64,000 nt of DNA, from the NCBI GenBank assembly GCA_949358305.1, contig OX442321.1, positions 6,969,605 through 7,033,604 of the forward strand, given 5' to 3'. The notes under the pieces were generated by a model. The model was not told where the DNA came from. It made no database searches and saw only the letters and a program-made list of their open reading frames with translations. The DNA is from Strigamia acuminata (lineage: Eukaryota; Arthropoda; Chilopoda; Geophilomorpha; Linotaeniidae). Positions within the stretch are counted from its first letter, which is position 1. Each line of letters starts with the position of its first letter. A program made the translations under genes and the position numbers. Positions 54,801 to 62,830 of the stretch are shown here, piece after piece.

Positions 54801-57800
54801 GGCGCGCTGCCCGAATTTTACCGACGATGTTTCGGCGAAGACGCCGACCCTTGGCGCCTGCGAATACTACATTCCCGATGCATCGCCCGACGTTGGGTAC
54901 GAGACTGCACGCTCCTGGATACGTTCCCGGAGGGAATGCGCGAAGGCATCGCCACAGAGTTAGCTCGTGACGATGACCCGAAATCGCCGATTTTCCACCC
55001 CGGATTGTCAAGTCAGTACACTGGCAACCCGGCGGAGGAACACGTGCTGCATGCGTGGCGAGCAGCCGAGACAGAAGAGGCCCGTGAGGCCATCTATCAG
55101 CATTATAGACAACAGCTGGTGGATACCGCTACGGCAGTGGCCGAGCGCATCCTCCAAAACGAGGGGATGACCGCGGATGATATTCATCTGTGGTTTGAGA
55201 GGCTGCGATTGGGAGAGAGTACGCCCCAGTGGAGACCTCGGATGGGAATTTTGACGTCCCAAGCCGAGATGTGGCAGCTCCACTACCTGGGGATTTTGGG
55301 GCCCAAGAGCAGCTACCCGCGGAAGCGCAAGCGCTCCAAAGGCGCCGGGGACAGCCAGTCGCGTTCCCCAGCGACAACCAAGAAGCAGCGTGTCGCTCAA
55401 AACACGACTGAAGGCAACGAAGCTGGGCCATCCACTAGTACGGTGCGTGACCCTTCGCAGTATTCCCGACCGCGAATTTTCGTAAACCGTCAGATTAAAG
55501 ACGGTAAGGAGTACAAGGAGGTTTGGATGTCTGGTGACGAAGAGCGAGTCTCTCGTCCCAGCACTTCTAGACGTCCGCTGACTCATCGCGAGCAGCGGAA
55601 AAAAGATCGCAAAGAGCGATACTTCGCGAGGTGCGAAGCTCGGGGCCGTCCCATCCCCGAACCCGCCTACGCCTCCAAGAGAGCGGGTCGACGAAGTGGT
55701 AGCCAGTCAGGTGAGCGAAGCGTCCCAGCGGCAGATACGCGGGACCTTCGCGAGATTCTGACTCAGATGAAGCGGACGAAACTGACACGTTTCGATCCCG
55801 CGATGAAACACGCCAGGAAGATGGGTGTTGTCACCGACGGGAAGGTGACCCCACACGAGGTGGCAAGGTGGCTCGCAGACTACATTAATTCGCGACCACG
55901 ACCCGATGGCATGCCAACCGCCATCGTGCAGCCTTCAGGCTCCGGACAACATCTCCCGGCGCTCCAAGTCGCAATGACTGGAGTGCAGACGACGGAGACG
56001 CCACCACCGCCGACGCAGCCAACACCACCGCTGCCGACGCCGACGCTGCCGACCAAGACGCAGCCGCCTCCGAACCTGCCGCCGCCGTCGTTGTTGAATT
56101 CGAGCGATCCGCCGGATTTACCCACCGACCGCTCAGTCCCTCTCCCCGTTGGACAGAGCATTGCGCAGGAATGTCGAGCCAATTTGACCGGCATTTACAG
56201 GCCGAGCCAACCCCGATCCGGTTCCTCGGCCCTGTTTTTCGAGAGGCGAGACGAAGAAGCGCGACTCGCGAGAGAAGCCGCCAATCCGACTATCTCCGAG
56301 CTCTCAGCGTTTCGCTTCGTGATGGAAGACCCAAGAGTCTCCGCGCCCGCCTTGCGAGGTGTGGATCAGGCCCAGCGATATTTCATCGAATGGGCAACGG
56401 CGATGATGAGTAAGCTCTCGTGTGCCTTCACTGCGGATTCGGAGCGATCGAATCCAGTGAATCGTCGCAGCCTACAGCTATCATTGACCAAGGTCATGAT
56501 GCAGCTGCTAACCCCAGCACTCTTCGGAGAAGGGCGTCAGGCGATGGCCGCATGGTCTGTCGTGGACAGAGAGGGTGTACAGGTTCCCCGTGCACTCCTC
56601 GCAGAGTGGAGCTCCATTCTGCCCGACCCTGTGTTGACTCGGTACGAGCTAACCAGGGATGTGGTAAACCCCGAATTTGAGGGGTACAAGTTGCGAAGCT
56701 CGGCGTTTCGTTATACCTCCGCCACCTGGACAGCGGCGCCTACCCAACAACTGCGCGCCTTGACCATCCAGACGGAAGAATCGGCAGAGGATGTAGAAAT
56801 GGTGATCTCGCCGACGAGCGGAGTTCCGATTCCGCCACCGATGCCTGCGGAGATATCCCCGCAAGGACCCGCCCTGTTCGAAGTGGCGGGTAAACCAAAG
56901 CGCTTGCTGTGCCGAACGCCACCCGTCAGGTCCGTCGAGCAAACGAAGCCGACACCGCCCGGGACCTCACCGGCCCGAGCGGCGACAACGACGCAAGCCG
57001 CTATTCCCGCGGCCACCCAGAAGCCGAAGCCGGCACCGCCTCCGCCAGACTATTACGGGCGAATCATCGAAGAGTTTCCCCATCTCTCGATGACGACGGC
57101 GACCAGGAGGTTTATCCTCGCGCAGCGGGACAAAGGCAAATCAGTCTTCATCTGGCTTCACAACCAGATCCGGAAGACTAGAGACCTCATCTTCCACCAG
57201 AGGTTGCTGAGAGCCCACCGTGTGCCAGTGACGCCAGCGGAAGCCAATGCCATCCGGCATACGAACACCGGCTTCTCCGCCTACATCCCGAGCGTTTGGT
57301 TACACGAGAGGACGCGTGCCCCGCATGAGCCAGTTGACGGCCATGCATTATGTTTCATTACGGAGCATGAGGACCCCCGTGATCGGTCCTCGGCGCTAGT
57401 AGGCGATCTACCCGCGCCACCCGGCACTCAACCGCCTGTCCCTGGAGTGAGTTACGCCCAGGTGACGGACTCAGTGTCGGGTCCCCCAGGAAAGAAGTGA
57501 TCGCTCAGCCCCACGGTCTGAGCTCGGAGGGGGAAGTGTTGTGACCCGACTGGACCGGGGTCAACGAAGAGTTTCTCTCGTGACCTCGTTTCGGGTGTAA
57601 GGGGAGCCGCAAGCGCGTCTCCCTTCCCTCAGTGCATTGACATCTAGTCAATGGACAGGCGTCTGCCCTGAGGGAGTGGGGATGGCTCGTCCACCCCACC
57701 ATTGGGTGATTCCGGTCACCTGTCAACCCCGCTTTGTGCAAAGGAATGTGCCTTGCACTGAGCGGGCAGAACCAACACAACCATCAAACGAGAAACACAC

Positions 57801-59008
57801 GTAAACCCGTCGTCCTACAAGATCAGGCCCAAGTAAAATATACTGGGATTGACCAAGGACAAAGGACAATTTACCGTGAGTACGTTTGGTCAGTGTCAAA
57901 CTCCGCAGAGTAACCTGCGAGATAAGATTACCACACTATTTTAGCACACCAGCTAGAAATAGTAAAAACCACTCCAGTTTAGCGAGTTGTGCAGACAAAC
58001 GGTCGCACAAGCCTAAACTGCAGTTAAACCACGACGAGCGTTCCCGCCGCTGTGTGATCGCCGGGAGCCAGAAGAGTCCGCCGCTGTGTGATCGCCGGAC
58101 ACCACACAAAAACCTAGACAACAGCCCGAAGTAAGCCTTTTAACTAAGCATTCACTCGCGCCCGACCAGCGTGAGCCCGAAGGACCAGCCAGAGACGAGC
58201 CGAGGACGCCATATTGCCACGCCGGCCCAAGACGACATCGCGTTGCCACAACGACGACGCCATCTTGGACGCGAACGAAACAACAGACGACCTCGCCGGT
58301 TCCAGCCAGCTTTCATCATACCTTTACCTTTCCATTTCCCTTCACCCATTCCGATTTACCTTTTACCTACCTTTCATATATATATATAAGATATATCTGT
58401 ACATTGTCCCACAGAATAAATCTATATTATATTTTACCTTTTATATCTGTGTAATCATTTCTTTGGGTAAACCGCTTGAGACAAAGCGGTAGTGAGTTAG
58501 TCGAATTAAGTAATCAACCCACGAGTTAGCGACGGTTAGAGTTGAGCGCGACAGACTGTACCCGCATTATCCAATTTTCAGAGAAACGGTTTGTGAAGAA
58601 GTTGAGCCCTTACGTACATCAACAGCTGTTAACTTTATTTCCCTTTCAATAAACTGTCTTCCTCCATCCTTTTGAATTTCTCTAATCTTGTATTTTACCA
58701 AATTTAGAATAAATACTTAAAAATTAATCACTTTGAACTCAACTTACAGATTGCTTATCACAAGTTAATTGTAAAAGAGAATATCTTTCATCAATTCTCT
58801 GCCATTTGTGTCCTAAATACTCAAATTCGTTCTGCAATATAAAACATTTACTCACTTGGTGAAAGAAAATTTCCCCAACAACATCGACATAGGAAAATAA
58901 ATTAAAATTAAAGTATGATAGGTTTATCAATATCTTACAGTAGTAACACTTTCCCGAAAACCACCTAAAAATAAACTCAAACATTCTTTAAATTTGCAAT
59001 TAAAAATT
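42897..59008 (-). CDS. IR-5: ionotropic receptor split by a 14-kb intron holding Gypsy-B
   Basis: Exons 59008-58939, 58831-58748, 58686-58618, then 44361-44261, 44177-44096, 44027-43736, 43676-43459, 43406-43183 and 43098-42897. Phases match IR-1; exon 6 lacks two codons in frame. Intron 4 spans 44362-58617 (about 14.3 kb, against 356 bp in IR-1) and contains the Tigger-like MITE, a second insertion with a hAT MITE, and the whole of Gypsy-B in the opposite orientation. The exon-1 equivalent upstream of 59240 keeps a hydrophobic frame (LKVIKFLSLGVFLSG) but has no ATG or GT donor. Coding exons are otherwise open. Confidence 0.72.
44523..44800. mobile_element. hAT-like MITE, 278 bp
   Basis: Flanked by the 8-bp duplication CCCTAGAG (44515-44522 and 44801-44808). 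Ends CAGGAGTCGGCAAG and, inverted, CAGTGGTCGGCAACAGG are typical of hAT elements. No transposase. Confidence 0.93.
45086..46102 (+). repeat. Gypsy-B 5' LTR, 1017 bp
   Basis: TGTTGTGACCCG to GCGCGACA. A TATA-like run (TATATATATATAAG, about 45926-45939) precedes AATAAA at 45964-45969. An internal duplication, CCGCCGCTGTGTGATCGCCG, occurs at 45593 and 45627. Confidence 0.94.
46105..46122 (+). other. Gypsy-B primer-binding site, tRNA-Pro-like
   Basis: TGGGGGCCTGTCCGGGAT, two nt (CG) after the LTR. It differs at two adjacent positions from the tRNA-Pro site familiar from gammaretroviruses (TGGGGGCTCGTCCGGGAT). Confidence 0.85.
46175..49258 (+). CDS. gag: Gypsy-B gag polyprotein, 1027 aa
   Basis: Starts at the ATG at 46175 (a GTG 27 nt upstream is less likely). 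Unusually long for a gag. The first ~450 residues are Ser/Arg/Glu-rich and disordered. Residues about 465-555 are an RE/RD/SR-rich tract resembling splicing-factor low-complexity domains. A capsid-like retrotransposon-gag domain lies at about 625-740 (WQFYIQNRF, REWYQGL, FDLRYGETPEE). Near the C terminus an acidic run is followed by one CCHC knuckle (CFKCNQPGHYSNEC) at about 975. The last codons contain two KN pairs encoded by slippery A_AAA_AAC heptamers. Confidence 0.93.
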   Translation: MADNTRVTDSDSDANKRAGSRKGADYHLRSGGPLPKASAHEARQKRRKPKPDRRSASEASHPSRTETRQRLDETERGEEQSHSKLPRSNRDGETSGNEVLSRNQSPRLTHDTEVGSPKAASPIQKTASNTTANSALNTPITQSRPASVRSEGHKSNSSSVKRVSSQPYSVSGTLIDAMQLAQAEGVRYTLPTGKITVYETLQIVRAALKAHSVSPQITIVEGAHAQQLVDSAQFEADAENEARQAIRERRRKLAEREAQALEYGRTQPNPTTPEEVEIVDRALRAHRYAFHSQQEAERAFMARLRRDDPKSVRKPEVSSSELSDESLEGDPKRTPKAKPKPQPERATPATPRKRDASAREQQTRPRMQALDSATNNAITRLINANNARRNEEQALTSQQHDNPQGTEWQQPVPILKDDESSRRQSHDRTSSREEGKRDERPKYFHYGNSDSSSDGLESNAPSHHDSERGSGERRRERERDERRERERDDRRRGRKESNSSRRNPPRRSPSPDPSSDPSSNDDRRKEKSSNRRKRSNSPRDREKRRRSENSDHRREEFQDLPRQSAFTDSTGRQYTMGELGRALLGSLKAEGIDLSKRNDRNRSTGDRVKKKYAVSRRDTMSVTGNIRWQFYIQNRFDGSWKAGDRFLDEVIRIKTATKATVGDMLTHGIVELMTGSAREWYQGLKGVNWDDFLMRFDLRYGETPEEVSRKMRGLRQMPGETIMDYDIRARLLFEKAPMEFHATGFNLFFLGGLSEYSQRVLLEERAPTGGSYEEMSAFLFENTIDIEKRYYSALPEAEKAATAKRLKLSAERYGATDKIMRPTEYLSGIMELAEASVGLQIKNKLTSPLPSNPLAAPKKAPTASAMQATLEEVKEGEEAEQNVGKSDEKEEKDDYSTDEEIRSYRDTLSTGCDEEGPLVHLIHRDRAVEEFRARLKPNAGRIPKYFRKNYTPPSKADPEKKKSTEAPRDKSNIRCFKCNQPGHYSNECPRTAKEDAKFDAIMKQMAEIKLAMAKNESKNESAQAAKK
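49213..49276 (+). promoter_or_regulatory. Gypsy-B -1 frameshift signal with tandem slippery sites
   Basis: Two A_AAA_AAC heptamers (49213-49219 and 49225-49231) are both in the gag zero frame, in the short gag/pol overlap where the -1 frame is already open (from 49201). Six nt after the second begins a 10-bp stem, GCGCAGGCGG (49238-49247) with CCGTCTGCGC (49267-49276), with one G-U pair; a further pairing CG(A)AGAAAT/ATTTCTCG fills most of the loop. The gag stop TAA (49256-49258) lies within the hairpin. Confidence 0.92.
49282..53352 (+). CDS. pol: Gypsy-B pol: protease, RT, RNase H, integrase
   Basis: In the -1 frame of gag and open from 49201, so it is expected as a Gag-Pol fusion; the ATG at 49282 only marks the first Met. 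Numbered from 49282: protease LLDSGAD near 97; RT with YLDD near 445; RNase H TDAS near 590; integrase HHCC from about 893 (HGHPLASH and CQRCQAC); catalytic D, D and E near 960, 1020 and 1054; GPY/F module (KRDGPY) near 1195. The acidic, Glu/Asn-rich tail has no chromodomain that I can see. Intact throughout. Confidence 0.95.
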   Translation: MKKKGFNKGFDKPPPVKEMGSDIANAQIQDRANNALQVITANAEAEAEEPNLLLEELPQVVEDTEEFRVFMCNVAVEYTNRLCMLPMTIEREKIMGLLDSGADRSFVSEDIVASLGLTDKIKGVNKNIRLKTANGMARPKGVILLTMEWLGGVEQHPFLVLPTCDRIFLLGLDLMASMEIQPNPITKSWNYIRNDKERPAIVVPPALVKEAADKTQWEKGLKKFVQDYDFKAFVTELQRDNVVETLVADAALELNEAAALRRVLLKYEGILSKKPGRTNRAIHEIKLTDNKPIRVAYKGMNPQKREIVQKMCQEMLDSGIVSEAQGEYATRVVLVMRPGSDPRLCIDYRPLNAVTEIDPIQMPSIESILRELGPFSWVTTMDLSKGYWQVEMRPEDKLKTAFYSPIGRLMFNVMPFGLVNAPSTFQRLIESVLGDILHQFVWAYLDDIVIASKTFEEHIEHIDQVLTRLAKAGLHVHPGKSKFCRKELAFLGYRIGVNGLAIGPEKIDAINRFPPPEDVKGVQRFMGMINFFGRLLPGLAEVAAPVTDLLKNENEFVWSNECNIAFNAIKRMLTEVGVMPLPDLNRPFILHTDASRVGLGAALLQTHVRDGVEQDLPCMFISRKLQGAEKNYNATELECLAVVWAIRKFRDYLEYTKFVVHTDHQALQWLMKLKEPAGRLARWQLELMACDLTIQYKPGKYNVVADALSRAPVSDPIDADDDGEDDSRIIYCPTSCHRWDLRKMNEIPTASPADVKFCGFWTRLYQPAADNYPNARKEFKLERRINDPLLSAFHAHVGEQMQSSPPTREEIIVQQKLDKKCQDRARFVLTGKYPPNLTRRQKRRYAHESIDYLLDDGLLVKHHPNHQDDLSESDTAVKVVIPASLIGRVLWLLHGHPLASHAGVSRTLYRATQLFHWTGMKKDIALFVHQCQRCQACKPRSKSPFETIFLGPYAPFDCLSVDVMGPKPVTGNKNAYIIVIMDVATRWPELYAVARPSAEKIVECIYDVALRYGFPRKIISDNGPQFISKIWGKFCEKFGIVASHTSTYNPRTNPVERLNRDIKYALSIFTDIHNRWDEYLREIAFSIRTTVSRTRDFSPAYLNFARELRVPWDPRVAESVNVVDPEKPHEYVYKLEQTISNTYKHMMAHIFNMRDRILQDKSGGKFVNFEINDLVWKDAHTLSNAARGITASLADKRDGPYVIIGKHGGNAYKLRKLEDNTEQKSIQVRELTPYIPEFPQEMWAKGQVKSKTDGQIVDMFAGESEKAPPSDNEEYFDAPSPPVNEIVESVPDPILVGGETGETPETNTKNTDKKENNNEEVQTQKTTKNIVPASIRNLRPKRDNPFIKGGKVVGKK
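53505..53618 (+). repeat. Three tandem ACCCGTAGC/GCACGGGT hairpins
   Basis: The motif (A)CCCGTAGC is followed 12-15 nt later by its inverse GCACGGG(T), three times: about 53505-53531, 53553-53576 and 53593-53618. Each can form a short stem. It looks like a structured RNA region in the untranslated spacer; function unknown. Confidence 0.75.
54712..54734 (+). promoter_or_regulatory. Probable 3' splice site for the ORF3 mRNA
   Basis: The sequence TTATTTCTCCATCCTTCCAG ends exactly at the ATG of ORF3 (54735). A long pyrimidine tract plus CAG is a strong acceptor, so ORF3 is probably translated from a spliced subgenomic RNA, as retroviral env is. Confidence 0.75.
54735..57500 (+). CDS. Gypsy-B third ORF: 921-aa accessory protein, unknown function
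   Basis: Intact frame between pol and the polypurine tract, starting at the ATG directly after the splice acceptor. No signal peptide or membrane segment, so not an envelope. Residues about 1-180 look globular and Trp/Arg-rich (RRCFGEDADPWRLRILHSR); a basic nuclear-localisation-like cluster (PRKRKRSKG) lies near 197. The middle is Arg/Ser- and then very Pro/Thr-rich. A predicted helical domain follows (about 535-660, with YFIEWATAMMSKL). A second Pro-rich linker leads to a C-terminal domain (about 775-900, RRFILAQRDKGKSVFIWLHNQIRK). No known family recognised. Possible roles: RNA or host-factor binding. Confidence 0.82.
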   Translation: MALRKTWGPLDPACIARGGIFRGALPEFYRRCFGEDADPWRLRILHSRCIARRWVRDCTLLDTFPEGMREGIATELARDDDPKSPIFHPGLSSQYTGNPAEEHVLHAWRAAETEEAREAIYQHYRQQLVDTATAVAERILQNEGMTADDIHLWFERLRLGESTPQWRPRMGILTSQAEMWQLHYLGILGPKSSYPRKRKRSKGAGDSQSRSPATTKKQRVAQNTTEGNEAGPSTSTVRDPSQYSRPRIFVNRQIKDGKEYKEVWMSGDEERVSRPSTSRRPLTHREQRKKDRKERYFARCEARGRPIPEPAYASKRAGRRSGSQSGERSVPAADTRDLREILTQMKRTKLTRFDPAMKHARKMGVVTDGKVTPHEVARWLADYINSRPRPDGMPTAIVQPSGSGQHLPALQVAMTGVQTTETPPPPTQPTPPLPTPTLPTKTQPPPNLPPPSLLNSSDPPDLPTDRSVPLPVGQSIAQECRANLTGIYRPSQPRSGSSALFFERRDEEARLAREAANPTISELSAFRFVMEDPRVSAPALRGVDQAQRYFIEWATAMMSKLSCAFTADSERSNPVNRRSLQLSLTKVMMQLLTPALFGEGRQAMAAWSVVDREGVQVPRALLAEWSSILPDPVLTRYELTRDVVNPEFEGYKLRSSAFRYTSATWTAAPTQQLRALTIQTEESAEDVEMVISPTSGVPIPPPMPAEISPQGPALFEVAGKPKRLLCRTPPVRSVEQTKPTPPGTSPARAATTTQAAIPAATQKPKPAPPPPDYYGRIIEEFPHLSMTTATRRFILAQRDKGKSVFIWLHNQIRKTRDLIFHQRLLRAHRVPVTPAEANAIRHTNTGFSAYIPSVWLHERTRAPHEPVDGHALCFITEHEDPRDRSSALVGDLPAPPGTQPPVPGVSYAQVTDSVSGPPGKK
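57526..57536 (+). other. Gypsy-B polypurine tract
   Basis: GGAGGGGGAAG directly before the 3' LTR. Confidence 0.9.
57537..58553 (+). repeat. Gypsy-B 3' LTR, 1017 bp
   Basis: Matches 45086-46102 with an offset of 12451. It ends GCGCGACA, followed by the target duplication GACT. Confidence 0.94.
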
Positions 59009-60055
59009 CTCCGTGAAAAATTACCACGATTCGAAATTAAAGTCCTGACGGAAAATCCAACGCGGCTGCGTTGTGAACATCTCGTCCCACAACCGAGACT
59101 AAACACTAGAAATAAATTCCTACAGTATTTCGATTACTTTCATCAGTTACTTGGCATACGTGTATAAAGAAGAGATACGTTTATGAGTATGCGGAGATAC
59201 ATATCAGCAATAGTATGTAAGTATTAGTACAATATGCGTAAGAACAGCTCTAGCAAGTTACTCCAGTATCTGCCGCTTAAAAATACACCAAGTGATAAAA
59301 ATTTAATGACTTTTAACGGCAATTTTATGTGTTTTGTGTTCTATCAAGATCGATTTCATTGTATATATAAAAAAAGAAAATATATCGACAAACTTGCAGT
59401 AGCCGCATCCAAAATAATGATTAAATTTTCAATATATCGGGTAAAGCCTATTCGTTGCCATGTTTTGGACACCATATTGGTTTATGTCGATTACACAGCA
59501 CTATAGATAAATTGAATATAAAATGTAAACTGTATACAGTGAACTCCAACTAGACCAGGCAAAACAAAACCATCTAGTTCGAGTACCGAATACTGAGACA
59601 TAAAGTTGGGGTATGACTAGTTTTAAACAAATGCACATCACCAATTACAAAATGGCTTAAATTAATAATCAGTTCAAGTACACTCGTGATATATGTAAAT
59701 AAAATGGGCAGATTTAGCTCTAAAATTTTGTAAACTGTACTTAACTCAAAAATAATATTCAATCGACTAAAGTTAAGTACAATGTAAGCTTTAACAAAAT
59801 AAATGAGAGACTGACTGTTTGTGGTGAATGCTTAGTGCAGTCTGAATATGCTTTATTGCAAGGAGGAAGAAAAGAAGAGTTTGGGTCATAAGACAAGACA
59901 GGATATTACAATTTCCATCTCTGAACACCTGTTCTTAATTTCCCTCTTCTTCTAAAGATGGCAAGCATTTCTTTATTCCAACATACACGAATTCACAAAC
60001 ACAGCAATAAATGGGCGGTGTTTCATTTTTCATTCTTCAATGCAAGAAATATAGT
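59009..60055. other. IR-5 5' flank
   Basis: Includes the exon-1 relic (about 59255-59310) and a block shared with 31560-31790. A plus-strand frame (59234-59506) covers this duplicated block but lacks support in the second copy. No gene called. Confidence 0.45.
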
Positions 60056-60223
60056 TTCTATTTTACAGAAAATTCATGGTCTAACTCCTGCCCCAAAATG
60101 GTAAAGCGCACTGTCCAGTGAACAGGGACTCCTAGCTCTGGACTTCGTAAAGTCCAAGCCCTTTTGTATTTTCTACCCTGGGGCCAGGGCAGAAGTTAGA
60201 TCATGAATTTTCTGTGAATAGAA
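60056..60223. repeat. Fold-back repeat, about 38-bp arms
   Basis: TTCTATTTTACAGAAAATTC continuing to CTCCTGCCC is repeated inverted up to 60223 with a few mismatches. Confidence 0.8.
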
Positions 60224-60239
60224 ATGTAGAATAAATTTA

Positions 60240-60519
60240 AAAAATAAGTTTATCAATAATTAGTTCAAATACAACAACAATTAACGACATTAAGATTGCA
60301 CTCGTCATGAATATAAAAGGCCCTATTATTTGACCAAACAAAACAGGATCTAATCGATTTTCAAAGCATTTCATCAAAAGATGAAAAAGGAACTTTGATG
60401 TCAGTTGTTGCCAGTAAAGAAGTTTATGTGAAAGTGTATCTAACCCATAGCAACATTGAAAATGTGGTATAGATTACAAACAATTTTCCTATACTTCAGT
60501 GAGAAACTGTTGAAGTTTC
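60240..60519 (-). pseudogene. IR pseudogene with exon 8 joined to exon 10
   Basis: Minus-strand homology to exon 8 (M2 region, from 60519) meets a TAG within M2 and then runs directly at about 60370 into exon-10 homology (GPFIFM..AILMSL-like M3). Exon 9 and both introns are missing. It is a deletion derivative, diverged from all other copies. Confidence 0.8.
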
Positions 60520-60560
60520 CTAAATAAAATGACAACAAAGATTTCTACGTATTAGCACAC

Positions 60561-61308
60561 CTATGTAAAGGGGTAGACCAACCACTATTTTTCAAAAAAT
60601 CGTGGCGAGCACAACTGTTGACGAATCGAAACAAAACTTTAGCATTGAAGCATTATTAGTGAGTTTGCGGTTGCCAATTGTTCCTTATAATTATGAGTTA
60701 CAAGCTCATAATTATAATTATAATTCCTTCTTGGATTAGGCACTTGCGGTAAAACCAATATATTTTATAAATTATACTTATGAATACCATGTGAACAGTA
60801 CAAATCACTTGCATGTAATGGTAGAACAAATCCATATGCAAAAGAAAATGAAAATCTGTAGTTTTACTAATTTGACATTTTTCAGACATAAAATTGTCTT
60901 CCAGTTTATTTATTTGCTTACCTGGAATGATTTTAGTTGTTTCTATCCTTCGATGGCAGAAAGAAATTGTGATTGAGGCTGAATGTTGAAACAGGTCAGG
61001 CAGCCATTTTGAATTTCCATCAGCACTATCAGCGCCATTTGCAATAGTGGGAGGAGCTTCAAATAGTGTTAAGCGATCTGATTGGCTCCCTTATTTTACA
61101 AAATAGTGTAAAAGTTGAGGAGTTACGTTATGTTATAAGTCCATTTTTATAATTATGAGCTTGTATCTCATAATTATAAGGAACAATTGGCAACCGCAAA
61201 CTCACTATTGTGTCGTACTATAACATGTTATAGTTATGACTTGATTCGTCAACGGTTGTGCTCGCCACGATTTTTTGAAAAATAGTGGTTTTCTACCCCT
61301 TTACATAG
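60561..61308. mobile_element. TIR element, about 748 bp
   Basis: The left end CTATGTAAAGGGGTAGA is repeated inverted at 61292-61308. The inverted arms extend about 150 bp with gaps, including CAATTGGCAACCGCAAACTC and a TTATAATTATGAG palindrome. No transposase frame. Confidence 0.83.
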
Positions 61309-61790
61309 CTCCATTACGCCTTTTTTTGAGGGCCTTGGAGACCCATACATCCAATTTAGAAAGTTTTCCTGGGATATAGACGGTCTCAAATCTGTATAGT
61401 TTTTAATTTTATCTCATTCTGTTTACAAGTTATGAGAAATATTGTAAATTTTCACTTTTTGGAGTTTTTAATTTTTTTCTCTTCAACTATTCATTATTTT
61501 CCAAAAAACTTAAAACAAAATGATAGCTTTAACAATCCTTTAAATCCTCCTAAAACCATTTTTACTTATGAGAAATAGTTTCTGAGAAATTTCAAATATT
61601 AAAAGTTCAAAAATATAGGGTATTCCATTTTTTTGGCAAAGAGTTGTACACATGGCCCAGAAAACTTTTAATTGCACCCCAAATAATGCAAAAACCACCC
61701 GAAAATATCAACAGACTAAAATCTGAATCATAGCTGAGACGTTACAGCACTTTGGATATTATCTCATGTGTAATCATGTATTACTACAAG
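61309..61790. other. AT-rich stretch, nothing recognised
   Basis: Similar at its end to the left flank of the copia element (32400-32518). Its continuation past the equivalent insertion point (about 61770) is the copia-free version of that locus. Confidence 0.45.
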
Positions 61791-62830
61791 TCAATAATTA
61801 ATTTTATTTTTCATTTGCATATTTTAATAAAAAAAAATAGCTGCTGATATACTGACTCACGAAAAAAATATTTTAAAAAATATATTAACTTATAAGGAAA
61901 AGAATAACAAAAATAAAAACTGATGAAAATTTGTATATGCAGTTGTTATTTCATCTGTGTGTTAACTGTCAAGAGCTATTTTCCAAATCCATTGAAAAAT
62001 AAAATAAAACACTGCCACACTGGTGTGTAAATGATTTGAAAGTACAAAAATAAATCCTACTTACATGATCTCAAACTTGCAAACTGCTCCGTCGGCATCA
62101 CTCACGCTGGTTTGTTCGATTCTTGTGCCAAGACAAAACCGCATTGTTCAATCACGAAAAGGTTTATTATGCTCGTGGCTCAATCTTACGAGACATGAAT
62201 ATTTTGCAGAATGACGCCGCCATTTTAACCTCACAACTCGTGGTCGCGACGACTTGGGATGTGGCAGCTGAACATTGGATTCGTCGTAACTGGAAGCATA
62301 CTTTTATTTCCAGTCCCAACTGATCACACTTAACGTTTATATTTGCAATGTTTTTGTTACTTAACGTAGGACACATCCTTCTTGGATACATTCGTCAGAT
62401 CCGTCTCGCAAACATGCAAGCGGAAAAGCGGAAACGATCAGTTTTTAGATACTCTGTGGAGCAGCTAAAACCTGATCGCACTGATGTTGCATCCCGTAAT
62501 CGAGTATTAGAGTATTTTATGATAATTGTTTAACGTCATCGTGAATGAAAACATTAAAACGTTCTTTTTTATTCCAAAACTAGCAGATAGAGTCGTATTA
62601 AAATAGAAATTTCCTGTTTTGATAATAGTTGGCGCTATTGTTTTAATCAAAGACGACTACGGTATGCCAAATGCGCCCATGTGTTGTAACTATAAATTTC
62701 TAGTTTTCCAAACACTACTCGGAAAGTCCAATAAACGAATGAACTGTGTTCTAAATATCAAAATTTAAAATCTTTTCTTCATTTAAGTTGCATTCAATAT
62801 ATACATTTTTTTTTACAATGATACATAGCT
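61791..62830. other. Second copy of the duplicated block at 37.3-38.3 kb
   Basis: Core 62080-62490 matches 37580-38000. The open plus frame here ends early (FISSPN then stop). No gene is supported. Confidence 0.5.

Larger units (their letters stand above)
45086..58553 (+). mobile_element. Gypsy-B: full-length Ty3/gypsy retrotransposon with large third ORF
   Basis: 13,468 bp: 1017-bp LTRs, primer-binding site, gag, pol, about 1.4 kb spacer, 921-codon third ORF, polypurine tract. Target duplication GACT (45082-45085 and 58554-58557) lies in the right TIR of a Tigger-like MITE. LTR copies appear identical and the long frames are intact, so insertion is recent. The coding region is much GC-richer than the host sequence. 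Confidence 0.96.
44472..58558. mobile_element. Tigger-like MITE of IR-5, split by later insertions
   Basis: The left end CAGTCGTGT is at 44472, the internal part runs about 44975-45085, and the last base of the right end (CGACTG, then TA) is reached at 58558. It is interrupted by an insertion at about 44482-44974 and by Gypsy-B at 45086-58553. Confidence 0.8.

Noticed and set aside
54735-57500. Envelope gene in Gypsy-B
   Set aside because: Same reason; the protein is Pro/Arg-rich and soluble-looking.
59234-59506. 90-codon plus frame upstream of IR-5
   Set aside because: The matching block at 31.56-31.79 kb does not keep the frame.
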